DNA of 64,000 bases from Mycobacterium conspicuum. Lineage in GTDB: Bacteria; Actinomycetota; Actinomycetes; Mycobacteriales; Mycobacteriaceae. The stretch lies in the NCBI RefSeq assembly GCF_010730195.1, contig NZ_AP022613.1:3782001-3846000 (forward strand). The letters run 5' to 3'. Below are positions 22,798 through 31,587 of this stretch, in pieces. Under the pieces are notes generated by a model. It was not told the DNA's origin, ran no database searches, and worked only from the letters and a program-made list of their open reading frames with translations. How positions within the stretch are numbered: the first letter of the stretch is position 1; each line of letters begins with the position of its first letter. The position numbers and the translations under genes are program-made.

Positions 22798-24089
22798 CCG
22801 ACCCGATCGTCATCTCCGGCCTGGCCGTCGAGGCGCCGGGCGGAATCGACAGCCCCGGCGCCCTGTGGTCGGCCCTCACCGAGGCGCGCGAGCTGCTCGG
22901 CCCGTTTCCCCGCGATCGCGGGTGGACCGTCGACGATCTCCTGTCCGCTTCCCGGGTCGAAGAGGGTTGGCGACAGGTCTGCGACTCCGGCGGATTCCTG
23001 GACGGCGCAGCATCATTCGATGCGTCCTTCTTCGGCTTGACCGATCACGAGGCGATGGTGATGCACCCGCAGCAGCGGGTCGCGATGCGGGTGGCGTGGA
23101 AGGCGCTGGAGAACGCCGGGATCAATCCCGCGACGCTCGAGGGCGCCGAGGCCGGCTGCTTCGTCGGGATGTCGATGACCGAGTACGGCCAACGCACCAC
23201 GACGACCGACGACTACACCGGGTTCCGGACCGTCGGCATGGGACAACTGGGCGGCGCGGGTCGGATCTCGCACTGCCTCGGGCTAATTGGCCCGTCGATA
23301 TCGATCGATACGGCGTGCGCGTCGTCGCTGACCGCAGTGCAGTTGGCCGCCAACGCGATTCAGCTGGACGAGTGCGACTGGGCGCTGGCCGGCGCGGTAT
23401 GCGTGTTGGGCGCACCGACGGCCTTCTACGAGTTCTCCCGACTCAACGCCATCTCGACGGACGGGCATTGCCGCGCCTACTCCGACGACGCCACCGGCAC
23501 CGTGTGGGGCGAAGGCGCGGGAATGGTCGTCGTCGAACGCGAATCACGGGCCCGTCAGCTCGGGCACCGAATCTACGGGCGCATCATGGCGATCCGCACC
23601 AACCACAACGGCAAGGGCAAGCCGATCCTGGTCCCCCGCACCCGGGCGCAGGCGCAACTGGTCAGCAAGACGGTGGATGCCGCCGGAATCGATGCGGCCG
23701 ACATCGGCATGATCGAGGGGCACGGCACCGCCACGCTGGCGGGTGACCCACAGGAACTGACCGCCCTGTTCGCCACCTACGGCGCGGCCGGATCCGAGGC
23801 GCTGCTGGGTTCGATCAAGTCCAACGTCGGGCACGCGCAGGCGGCGTCGGGCATGCTCGGGCTGACCAAGCTGCTGCTGGCCGGCCAGCACGGCCAGATT
23901 CCGCCAACCCTGTTCTCGGACAACCCAACCAAGACGGTGGACTGGGACTCGACGGGGCTGCGACTGGCCACGAAACTACAGGCCTGGGAACCCAAGGACG
24001 GTATCCGCTACGGGGCGGCCTCGTCGTTCGGCGCCGGGGGCGCCAACGCCCACGCCATCATCGCCATGCCCGCGGGGGTGAGCGGATGA
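22794..24089 (+). CDS. mbtC: Mycobactin polyketide ketosynthase MbtC
   Basis: 431-residue free-standing beta-ketoacyl synthase. Catalytic triad: Cys in DTACASSLTAV, His in EGHGTATLAGDP, His in GSIKSNVGHAQAASG. It would condense an acyl starter with the extender unit held on MbtD to make the beta-hydroxy acid part of the siderophore. I chose GTG 22794 because it overlaps the mbtT stop and gives the conserved VTDPIVISGLAVEAPGG start; a GTG at 22779 would read inside mbtT. It overlaps mbtD by 4 bases (ATGA). Confidence 0.93.
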   Translation: MTDPIVISGLAVEAPGGIDSPGALWSALTEARELLGPFPRDRGWTVDDLLSASRVEEGWRQVCDSGGFLDGAASFDASFFGLTDHEAMVMHPQQRVAMRVAWKALENAGINPATLEGAEAGCFVGMSMTEYGQRTTTTDDYTGFRTVGMGQLGGAGRISHCLGLIGPSISIDTACASSLTAVQLAANAIQLDECDWALAGAVCVLGAPTAFYEFSRLNAISTDGHCRAYSDDATGTVWGEGAGMVVVERESRARQLGHRIYGRIMAIRTNHNGKGKPILVPRTRAQAQLVSKTVDAAGIDAADIGMIEGHGTATLAGDPQELTALFATYGAAGSEALLGSIKSNVGHAQAASGMLGLTKLLLAGQHGQIPPTLFSDNPTKTVDWDSTGLRLATKLQAWEPKDGIRYGAASSFGAGGANAHAIIAMPAGVSG

Positions 24090-27082
24090 AGCCGCTGACC
24101 TACCGGCTGCCGAACCAGCGGACTCCCGTTCTGGTATCGGCGGATAGCCGCGAGCTGCTGCACGACGAGGCGGCGGCGTTACTCGCTTATGCCGCCAACC
24201 ATCCCGAGGTGGCTCCGCAGGAGATCGCCGACATACTGTTCCGGACGCGGGTCGCTCGTCGGCACCGGGCGCTGGCCATGGTCACCGACCGCGACGACTT
24301 GCTCGGCGCGCTGCGGGCCGTTCTCGACGGCGCGGAACATCCTCGCCTGGTCCGCACCGAAACCGCCGCCAGGGCAGGAAAACTCGCCTATGTCTTCCCC
24401 GGGCAGGGCGGCCAACGACCCGGGATGGGCCGGGTCTTCTATGACGCGGTCCCCGCGTTTCGGAAAGAAGTCGAGCGCTGCGCCGAGGCCTTCGCCGACC
24501 GGCTCGGCAAATCTCCGCTGGATTATCTTCTCGACGAGCATGTTTCGCCAGACGATGACGCCGGCACCGTCCAACCGGCGCTGTTCACCCAGATGGCCGG
24601 GTTGGCCGCGATGTGGCGCTCGTTCGGGATCACGCCGACCATCACCCTGGGGCACAGCCAGGGCGAGATCGCCGCGGCGTACGTGTCCGGCGCGATCACG
24701 TTGGCCGACGCGGTCAGCGTCGTCGGCATCCGCGCGACAGCCGCCGACGAATTCGAATCCGGCGACTACGCAATGGCTGTCGTCGCCGCGGACCGCGACG
24801 CCTGCGAAGACGTGCTGGCGCGTTGCCCGGGTTGGGCACAGCTGTCGGGAATCAACTCACCGGGCATGGTCGGAATTTCCGGCGACCGGGAGACGGTCCA
24901 GGATGTCATCGACACGTTCGCGGCGCGAGGCACGTTCGCCCGGGCCATACGCGTGCAATATCCGGCGCACACCAGCTTGATCAACGGGCTCGGCGAAAAG
25001 GTGCGCGCGGCTACGCGGCGCGAACTGCAAAATCCGAAGTTCCTCGATGCCGAGATCGACTGCCTGGGCAGCACTCTCGGCGGACCCATCACTTCGGACC
25101 TGCCGGCCGACGAATACTGGTTCTGGAACCTGCGCAACACCGTTCGATTCGACAAGGCGATCGCCGCGGCGCTGGCCGCGGGCATCGACACCTTCGTCGA
25201 ACTGGCGGAGCACCCCACGCTGCAATTGGCGATCCAGGAGAACCTCGCGGCCGCTTCCAACGATGCGCTGGTGGTCGGTACCTCGCTGCGGACGGCCACC
25301 GATCTGAGCGAGTTCACCCGCAATCTCGCGCAACTGGCCGTCAACGACCTGGACTACCCGTGGGAATGCCTGGGCACCGAGCCCGACGGCGCCGCCCGAC
25401 TGCCACTGCTCGATTTCCCGAACACCCGGATGAAAGACACCCGGCTGTGGCAGCTCTACCGCCCGGTTGGCCTGCCGACGCCGGAGCCGACCCCCGAACC
25501 CAAGGCGCGACTGTTCGTCGAGGAGTGGGTGCGGCTGTCGCAGCGCTCACTGGTGCCGCCGCGCGCCATCGGCATCGTCGATCACACCGGTGCCTGCGCC
25601 GAACTGTCCGCCGCCGTGTGCCGCGCGGCGGGAGACATCGGCGCCACGGCTCGCGTGATCGACAGCGGCTCAACCGTTCTCGACACCGTCGTGATCCTGC
25701 TGCCGCAAACCCCGAAGCTGGACGACCACGCCGCCGCGGCCGAGGTCGCATCGTTTTTATCGCAGCGCACGTGGTGGCCGGGCGTTGACGGCGCGATCGC
25801 CGACTACTGGTTGGTGACGGTGGGCGGCGAGGCGGCCGTGGCCGACGACGCGCCGCCCGATCCCGTGCATGCGGCGGTGAGTGCGGGCTTCCGTAGCATC
25901 GGCGCCGATCATCCGGGCGTGGGATTCAAACACCTCGATCTGCCCGTCGGCGCCACCGCATCCGAAGCCGCCAACGGAATCCTCGCCGCGCTGCACACCG
26001 GCGACGAGCCGGAGCTGGCGCTGCGCAACGGCGGGCTGTACGCGAAGCGGATCGCACCGGGTGACACCGTCGCGGCTGTTGGTGACCCGCCCGACCATGT
26101 CCTGATCATCGGGGGCACCGGCAATCTCGGCCTCGAGTTCTGCGGTCACTTCGCACGGCGGGGTGCGCGGTGCATCACGCTGGTGAGCAGATCGGGTGAG
26201 ACTGCCGTCGGTGATCGGCTGCGTGAGATCCGTTCGTCCACGGACACCGACATTCGAGTCGTCCGGTGCGACGTGGGCGACGAGGCGGCGGTGGCACGAC
26301 TGACCGCCGAGGGCCCCGCGGCCGATGTGATAATCCATGCCGCCGTTGACTATTCGGCGATCGAGCTCGCCGACATCACCGTCGAAAAGGTCGACCAGGC
26401 GATGCGGGCCAAGGTCGTCGGCATCGCCCGGGTGCTCGAGACGTGTCCGCGTACCGACAACTGCCGCGTCTTGCTGTGCTCCTCGGCGCGGGCGACGATC
26501 GGCGGTCGCGGCCAGATCGTCTACGCGGCGGCCAATCGCATGCTCGACGCCATGGCGCATCGGCTTCGTGCCGAGGGCCTGGACTGCGTTTCGGTGCAGT
26601 GGGGTCAGTGGACGGTGCACTTCGATCTCGACGAGACCAGCACGGCGCAACTGGCCGCGATCGGTGTCATTCCCATGACCCCGGCCGACGCGCTCGCGGT
26701 GGGGCTATCCGAATTCCACGGGAACGCCATCGTGTTGGCGTACGACTTCGACCTCGCCCGTCCGGTGCTGGAGGCCTACGGCTATGGTCCTTTGATATCC
26801 CAGTTGACTGGCTCACCCGTCCAAATCCAGCCCGCCCCTGCGGATTCGGATATCTCGGGACGGCTGCTGGCCATGTTGGCCACCGCTCTCGGCGAGGACC
26901 GTGCCGAGGCCATCGACCTCACCGCCCCGATGGTCGCGATCGGCCTGGATTCGTTGCAGGCCTTGGAGCTGCGCCGCCGCGTGAAGGCCGAGTTCGGTTA
27001 CGACCTAGAGGTGGCGGATCTGCTGGGCGGGGCATCGATCGCGGACGTGCTGGCGAAGCTCGGTGGCGCTCCGCCAGCGTAA
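24086..27082 (+). CDS. mbtD: Mycobactin polyketide synthase MbtD (AT-KR-ACP)
   Basis: 998 residues. Acyltransferase about 90-400 (YVFPGQGGQRPGMG; GHSQGEIAAAYVSG), ketoreductase about 665-860 (IGGTGNLGLEF; SSARATIGG; YAAANRM), ACP about 930-990 with Ser in AIGLDSLQALEL. There is no dehydratase or enoylreductase, so the product keeps a beta-hydroxyl. The AT carries GHSQGE and, about 95 residues later, YPAH, features associated with methylmalonyl rather than malonyl selection; this suggests an alpha-methyl group. Converges on mbtG with a 16-base gap. Confidence 0.92.
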   Translation: MKPLTYRLPNQRTPVLVSADSRELLHDEAAALLAYAANHPEVAPQEIADILFRTRVARRHRALAMVTDRDDLLGALRAVLDGAEHPRLVRTETAARAGKLAYVFPGQGGQRPGMGRVFYDAVPAFRKEVERCAEAFADRLGKSPLDYLLDEHVSPDDDAGTVQPALFTQMAGLAAMWRSFGITPTITLGHSQGEIAAAYVSGAITLADAVSVVGIRATAADEFESGDYAMAVVAADRDACEDVLARCPGWAQLSGINSPGMVGISGDRETVQDVIDTFAARGTFARAIRVQYPAHTSLINGLGEKVRAATRRELQNPKFLDAEIDCLGSTLGGPITSDLPADEYWFWNLRNTVRFDKAIAAALAAGIDTFVELAEHPTLQLAIQENLAAASNDALVVGTSLRTATDLSEFTRNLAQLAVNDLDYPWECLGTEPDGAARLPLLDFPNTRMKDTRLWQLYRPVGLPTPEPTPEPKARLFVEEWVRLSQRSLVPPRAIGIVDHTGACAELSAAVCRAAGDIGATARVIDSGSTVLDTVVILLPQTPKLDDHAAAAEVASFLSQRTWWPGVDGAIADYWLVTVGGEAAVADDAPPDPVHAAVSAGFRSIGADHPGVGFKHLDLPVGATASEAANGILAALHTGDEPELALRNGGLYAKRIAPGDTVAAVGDPPDHVLIIGGTGNLGLEFCGHFARRGARCITLVSRSGETAVGDRLREIRSSTDTDIRVVRCDVGDEAAVARLTAEGPAADVIIHAAVDYSAIELADITVEKVDQAMRAKVVGIARVLETCPRTDNCRVLLCSSARATIGGRGQIVYAAANRMLDAMAHRLRAEGLDCVSVQWGQWTVHFDLDETSTAQLAAIGVIPMTPADALAVGLSEFHGNAIVLAYDFDLARPVLEAYGYGPLISQLTGSPVQIQPAPADSDISGRLLAMLATALGEDRAEAIDLTAPMVAIGLDSLQALELRRRVKAEFGYDLEVADLLGGASIADVLAKLGGAPPA

Positions 27083-27098
27083 CCACACTGCGGAGAAC

Positions 27099-28382
27099 TC
27101 AGTCGAAATTCGCGGCCAGGTTACGCTCGCGAACAACGCCGGCAACCAACTCGGCGCCCAGCACGCGGTCGGACAGCAATCCCAGGCAGCTCAGGTTCGG
27201 GAATCCCGGCCCTTCGTTGACGCCGGAAAGGTTGGGCAACACCAGCTTCGGGAGCACCCCGGTAACGGCCAGGTCGTGGCCGATGGAGTCCTCCAGCCGC
27301 TCGCAGGTCAACGGCCCGCCCAGACCGAGCGTCAGCGCATCAATCGCGGGTTGTTGCAGCAGCGGCACGAACCAGAGCGGGTCGGCGCCGGAGCCGTCGA
27401 TCACCAGGTCGAAGTTGTGCAGCATCTCGCGCGGTTCTCCGTTGGTGTCGGTGCTCAGCGTGATCCAGATCCGGTTGTCGCGGTCGGCCACCCGCGCGAC
27501 CCGCCCGCGCAGATGCTTGATCCGTTCGTCGGCCAGCAGCGACTCCTGGACCCGCGCGGAGAACACCCCACGGTCGGTGCGGGCGATGCATTCACGCCGC
27601 TCGGCCGGCGTGAGGCTGCGCCACCCGGCGGGGTCGGAAAACAGCGAATTCTCGAAGAAGCCCTCGCCGCGGGTGAACAGCGTCGCCTGCGGTGAGATCG
27701 CCGTGATCGTCGAAATCCTATGGTGGAACAGCTCGTTGAGCATCGATGCCGCGGTTTCCCCGCCGCCGATGACCGCCACGTTTTCGGCGACGATCCGGTC
27801 GTGGCTGTTCGCACGCTCCCAGAACTGCGCGATCGACAACACGCGCGGGTCACCCGGAAGGATGCACCGTTCCGGTTGGCCCGGACCGGTAATCATCAGC
27901 GTGTCGGCGCTCAGGGTCGAGTCCTGAGTGCCCAGCACCCAGCGCGATTCGTCGAGCGAAATCCGAAGTACCTCGCCGCGAACGACTTTCAGGCCCACCT
28001 CGTCGGCAACCCAGCGCAGGTACCGAGCCCAGGTGTCGTGTGTCGGCGCCGGCCTGCCCCGGTCCACCCAGCCCACGAATTGATCCGACGCAACCAGATA
28101 CGACTGCCAGCTGAACCGCATCATCCGCTCGTCGACCTCGGTGTTGCGGCCCGGCACCAAGTTGGAGCGATACGGGAAGCCGATGTCCTTTTCCGGGCTG
28201 GTGCCCAACCGCTGCCGTCCGTCGGTCCATCCACCGCCGGCGCGCCAGTTGGCCGCGACGCCCGTGCGCTCGACGGCGACCACCTCGGGAACGTCGACAC
28301 CCATGTCGCGCAGCACGGTCGCCTTCGCGGCCACGGCCACCGCCTTCGCGCCGGCCCCGACGATCGCTACCGTTCGGCTCAC
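27099..28382 (-). CDS. mbtG: L-lysine N6-monooxygenase MbtG
   Basis: 427 residues of the flavin N-hydroxylating monooxygenase group, closely matching Rv2378c (GGGWTDGRQRLGTSPEKDIG; VAVIGGGETAASMLNELFHH). It hydroxylates the side-chain amino group of lysine, giving the hydroxamate precursor. The N-terminal nucleotide loop is GAGAKAVAV, an atypical Rossmann signature also found in M. tuberculosis MbtG. I chose GTG 28382 (SRTVAIVGAGAKAV) since it coincides with the family N-terminus; an in-frame ATG at 28451 would add 23 unconserved residues. Divergent from mbtA across a promoter region with an IdeR-like box. Confidence 0.93.
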   Translation of the reverse strand: MSRTVAIVGAGAKAVAVAAKATVLRDMGVDVPEVVAVERTGVAANWRAGGGWTDGRQRLGTSPEKDIGFPYRSNLVPGRNTEVDERMMRFSWQSYLVASDQFVGWVDRGRPAPTHDTWARYLRWVADEVGLKVVRGEVLRISLDESRWVLGTQDSTLSADTLMITGPGQPERCILPGDPRVLSIAQFWERANSHDRIVAENVAVIGGGETAASMLNELFHHRISTITAISPQATLFTRGEGFFENSLFSDPAGWRSLTPAERRECIARTDRGVFSARVQESLLADERIKHLRGRVARVADRDNRIWITLSTDTNGEPREMLHNFDLVIDGSGADPLWFVPLLQQPAIDALTLGLGGPLTCERLEDSIGHDLAVTGVLPKLVLPNLSGVNEGPGFPNLSCLGLLSDRVLGAELVAGVVRERNLAANFD

Positions 28383-28465
28383 CGCGCCCCCGCCCGTCGC
28401 ACGCGACAGCGGGAATGCACCCGGGCGAACGATGCGCCAACCACAACCCACCTCCGTCGGGTAGC

Positions 28466-28484
28466 TTAGCTCAGGCTGTCCTAA
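28466..28484. promoter_or_regulatory. IdeR-like iron box between mbtG and mbtA
   Basis: TTAGCTCAGGCTGTCCTAA matches the IdeR consensus at 15 of 19 positions with both TTAG and CCTAA ends intact. It lies 84 bases before mbtG and 37 bases before the chosen mbtA ATG, so it could repress both divergent genes under iron-replete conditions. Confidence 0.78.
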
Positions 28485-28520
28485 CTTTTGTGTACGCTAC
28501 CCTATGGCGCAAGCCAGTCC

Positions 28521-30155
28521 ATGCCTGCCCCGAGGGAGCCCGCCGAGGTGCCTGTAAACCCGCCTCCGCCGTCCGAAACCGCAGGTACGGATGGATTCGT
28601 GGGTTTCCCGCCCGAGCGCGCCGCCGCGTACCGCGCGGCCGGCTACTGGACCGGGCGCACGGTCGACTCCGTGCTGCGCGATGCCGCGACTACCTGGCCC
28701 GACCGCATCGCCGTCGTGGACGACACGGGCTGCCACACCTACCGCGAACTGGATGGGCTGGCCGATCAAGCCGCCGGCGGTTTCGCCGCCCTGGGTATCC
28801 ATCCCACCGACCGGGTGCTGCTGCAACTGCCCAACACGCGACGCTTCGCCGTCGCCCTGTTCGGCCTGCTGCGCGCCGGCGCCATCCCGGTGATGTGCCT
28901 GCCCGGCCACCGGTTGGCCGAACTCAGCCACTTCGCGGAGGTCAGCGGTGCCGTCGGACTGGTGATCGCCGACACGGCGAACGGCTTCGACTACCGGACC
29001 ATGGCCGAGCAACTGGTCGACGCGCATCCGCAACTGCGCCATGTCGTTATCGACGGGGCGGCGCTGCCCGCCGGCGACCCGCCCACGGTGGTCGCCGACA
29101 CGGCGTCCCCGGCGCTGCTGTTGGTGTCGGGCGGCACCACCGGCGCATCCAAGCTGATCCCCCGCACCCACGACGACTATGTCTACAACGCCACCGCAAG
29201 CGCCCAGCTGTGCGGGCTGACGGAAGACGACGTGTATCTCGTGGCGTTGCCCGCCGCGCACAATTTCCCGCTGGCCTGCCCCGGCATCCTCGGGGCGATG
29301 ACCGTCGGCGCCACAACCGTTTTCGGTAGCGATCCGAGCCCGGAGGCTGCATTCGCCACCATCCAACGGCACGGGGTGACCGTCACCGCGCTGGTGCCGG
29401 CGCTGGCCAAGCTGTGGGCGCGGGCCTGCGACTGGGAGCCCGTGACACCAACCTCGTTGCGGCTCTTACAAGTTGGCGGCTCCAAGCTGGAGGCCGAGGA
29501 CGCCCGACTGATCCGCGCCGCGCTGACCCCCGGCCTGCAGCAGGTGTTCGGCATGGCGGAGGGACTGCTGAACTTCACCCGCCTCGACGACCCCCCGGAT
29601 CTGGTTGACCAGACCCAGGGCCGGCCACTGTGCCCGGCCGACGAGCTGCGCGTCGTCGACGCCGACGGGCATCCGGTGGCGCCCGGCGAAGAAGGCGAAC
29701 TGCTGGTGCGCGGGCCGTACACGTTCAACGGCTACTTTCGCGCCGAGCGCGACAACCAGCGCTGTTTTGATCCCGACGGCTTCTACCGCAGCGGCGACCT
29801 GGTGCGCCTCCGAGACGACGGCTACCTGGTGGTCACCGGCCGGACCAAGGACGTCATCTGCCGCTGCGGTGAGACCATTTCCGCGGCAAGCATCGAAGAG
29901 CCGCTGCTGACGCACGCGGGCATCTGGTCGGCCGCCGCGGTCCCCCTGCCCGACCCCGACCTCGGCGAAAAGATCTGCGCGGCAATCGTTTTCGCCGGGA
30001 CGCCGATGACCCTTGCCGAGGTCAACGCGTATCTCGACGAGCGCGGCGTGGCCGCGCACGCACGGCCCGACATGCTGGTCGCGATGGCCTCGCTACCCAC
30101 GACGCCGGTCGGCAAGGTCGACAAACGCGCGATCGCCCGCGCCATACTTGGGTAA
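28521..30155 (+). CDS. mbtA: Salicyl-AMP ligase MbtA
   Basis: About 544 residues; a stand-alone aryl-acid adenylating enzyme. Motifs: LLLVSGGTTGASKLIPRTHD (ATP loop), QVFGMAEGLLNFTR, YRSGDLVRLRDDGYLVVTGR, and C-terminal Lys in VGKVDKRAIARA. It activates salicylate (from MbtI) and loads it on the aryl carrier of MbtB. Start ATG 28521 is chosen; TTG 28488 and GTG 28548 (GGGAG upstream) are possible. The stop overlaps the next start (TAATG). Confidence 0.94.
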   Translation: MPAPREPAEVPVNPPPPSETAGTDGFVGFPPERAAAYRAAGYWTGRTVDSVLRDAATTWPDRIAVVDDTGCHTYRELDGLADQAAGGFAALGIHPTDRVLLQLPNTRRFAVALFGLLRAGAIPVMCLPGHRLAELSHFAEVSGAVGLVIADTANGFDYRTMAEQLVDAHPQLRHVVIDGAALPAGDPPTVVADTASPALLLVSGGTTGASKLIPRTHDDYVYNATASAQLCGLTEDDVYLVALPAAHNFPLACPGILGAMTVGATTVFGSDPSPEAAFATIQRHGVTVTALVPALAKLWARACDWEPVTPTSLRLLQVGGSKLEAEDARLIRAALTPGLQQVFGMAEGLLNFTRLDDPPDLVDQTQGRPLCPADELRVVDADGHPVAPGEEGELLVRGPYTFNGYFRAERDNQRCFDPDGFYRSGDLVRLRDDGYLVVTGRTKDVICRCGETISAASIEEPLLTHAGIWSAAAVPLPDPDLGEKICAAIVFAGTPMTLAEVNAYLDERGVAAHARPDMLVAMASLPTTPVGKVDKRAIARAILG

Positions 30156-30514
30156 TGCAGCTAGAAAACCTCGGCCGCCTGGTGCTGCGCGGCGCGCCCC
30201 TGTTCAATGCGCCGGTAGCCGCCCTGGCCAACTCCCCCCGCTTCGGCAGGTTGATCAACCGCAACATCGCGATGCTGACCTACACCGGACGTCGGTCCGG
30301 ACGCACGTTCAGCATCCCGGTGTCCTATCGCCGCTCCGGCGACGACGTGGTGATCGGCGTCGGCATGCCGGACGCGAAGACATGGTGGCGCAACTTCCTC
30401 GACGACGGGGCGCCGCTCACCTTGCGCATCAACGACGAGGATCGCGCCGGGCACGCGGTCGCCACGCGGGACGAAAAGGGCGGCGTCACCGTCAGGGTGC
30501 GGCTGAACAGCTGA
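30155..30514 (+). CDS. Deazaflavin-dependent nitroreductase-family (DDN-like) protein
   Basis: 119 residues with the split-beta-barrel F420-binding pattern of mycobacterial DDN proteins: TYTGRRSGRTFSIPVSYRR, then DDVVIGVG and AKTWWRNFLDD. Members reduce quinones or other substrates with F420H2, commonly at the membrane. Its start overlaps the mbtA stop by one base, so it is co-transcribed with mbtA and probably iron-regulated with it. M. tuberculosis mbtA has no such partner in my memory. A role in siderophore tailoring or in redox adaptation to low iron is conjecture. Confidence 0.75.
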   Translation: MQLENLGRLVLRGAPLFNAPVAALANSPRFGRLINRNIAMLTYTGRRSGRTFSIPVSYRRSGDDVVIGVGMPDAKTWWRNFLDDGAPLTLRINDEDRAGHAVATRDEKGGVTVRVRLNS

Positions 30515-30532
30515 CGCTTGCCGAGCCGAAAT

Positions 30533-30552
30533 GTGACATTGACTAATGTCAC
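30533..30552. promoter_or_regulatory. Perfect inverted repeat operator upstream of the MerR-linked operon
   Basis: GTGACATTGACTAATGTCAC has perfect 8-base arms (GTGACATT/AATGTCAC) around a 4-base centre. It overlaps a possible -35 hexamer TTGACT (30539-30544) and ends 22 bases before the esterase ATG. MerR-family regulators bind such dyads inside promoters; the operon's last gene encodes one. I did not see a second copy elsewhere in the window. Confidence 0.7.
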
Positions 30553-30574
30553 CATTTGGTATTGACTCCATCCC

Positions 30575-31585
30575 ATGGACGACGTCGTTCCGGCCCGCGG
30601 GTCGCTGCGCTCTCGCGCCGCCGCGGCGGTCAGCGCCCTCACGGTGCGACCGATCACCGGGCTGATCCCGCCGGAACGGGCTTGGGGGATCTGGCTGTCG
30701 CGGCAGATCGTCGCCAGGATCATGGGCACGCTCGGGCCCTCGCTGGCCGGGACCCGCGTCGAACAGGTCGACACGAAGCAGCCCGACGGGCGTCGCGTCA
30801 AGGGCGAGTGGGTGTACGGCCCACGCACGCCGACAAGCGGGATTCCCCGGTCCTCGACCAGCGCGGGCGTCATCTACTACGTGCACGGCAGCGGCTTCGC
30901 CGTTTGTTCGGCAAAAACCCACCGCCGCTTGACGTCCTGGCTGTCGTCGCTGACCGGCCTGCCGGTGTTCTCCCTCGACTACCGGCTGGCGCCGCGTTAT
31001 CGCTTCCCCGCCGCCGCCGACGATGTGCGGGCCGGCTGGGACTGGCTGGTCAGTACCTGCGGCATATCGCCGAAACGGTTGGTCATCGCCGGCGATTCCG
31101 CGGGCGGCCACCTGTCCGTCGACCTGCTCCTGCAGCGAGAAGTCGCCGCGAACCCGCCGGCCGCGCAGGTGCTGTTTTCGCCGCTGTACGACCTCAGCTT
31201 CGCGCTGTGCCTCGAACGCGAACGGCTAGGACGAGATCCCGCGGGCAGCGCAGCCGGCGCGATGCGTCTGGTCGGCCTCTACCAGGACGGCGTCGATCCG
31301 GCTCACCATCGGCTGAAGCTGAATGTTGCTGGCGGCCCGCCCCTTCCGCCGACGCTGATCCAGGCCGGCGGAGCAGAGATGCTGCAGGACGACGCGCGCC
31401 AACTCGACGCCGACATCCGAACCGCGGGCGGTCGTTGCGAGCTGCAGATCTGGCCACATCAGGTGCACGTCTTTCAGGCGTTGCCGCGGATGACGCCGGA
31501 GGCGGCCAAGGCGATGGCCTACGTCGCGCGGTTCATCGCCCACGCGTTGCAGGACGCGCGGGCGCTCGCCGAGGAGGCGGGCTGA
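30575..31585 (+). CDS. HSL-family alpha/beta-hydrolase esterase (Lip type; mbtJ/lipK position)
   Basis: 336 residues. Oxyanion motif VHGSGFAV (HGGGF in relatives), nucleophile GDSAGGHLS, and catalytic His in PHQVHVFQAL; typical of hormone-sensitive-lipase-like carboxylesterases. It occupies the place of Rv2385 (lipK/mbtJ), between mbtA and mbtI, but the inverted repeat just upstream and the tight linkage to four oxidative genes suggest it belongs to the MerR-controlled operon, not to the iron regulon. Probably hydrolyses an ester made by the downstream monooxygenase; substrate unknown. Confidence 0.83.
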   Translation: MDDVVPARGSLRSRAAAAVSALTVRPITGLIPPERAWGIWLSRQIVARIMGTLGPSLAGTRVEQVDTKQPDGRRVKGEWVYGPRTPTSGIPRSSTSAGVIYYVHGSGFAVCSAKTHRRLTSWLSSLTGLPVFSLDYRLAPRYRFPAAADDVRAGWDWLVSTCGISPKRLVIAGDSAGGHLSVDLLLQREVAANPPAAQVLFSPLYDLSFALCLERERLGRDPAGSAAGAMRLVGLYQDGVDPAHHRLKLNVAGGPPLPPTLIQAGGAEMLQDDARQLDADIRTAGGRCELQIWPHQVHVFQALPRMTPEAAKAMAYVARFIAHALQDARALAEEAG

Positions 31586-31587
31586 AA

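Noticed and set aside
27083..27098. Terminator between convergent mbtD and mbtG
   Set aside because: The 16-base gap has no hairpin with a T run; the same is true of the other convergent junctions, as is common in mycobacteria.
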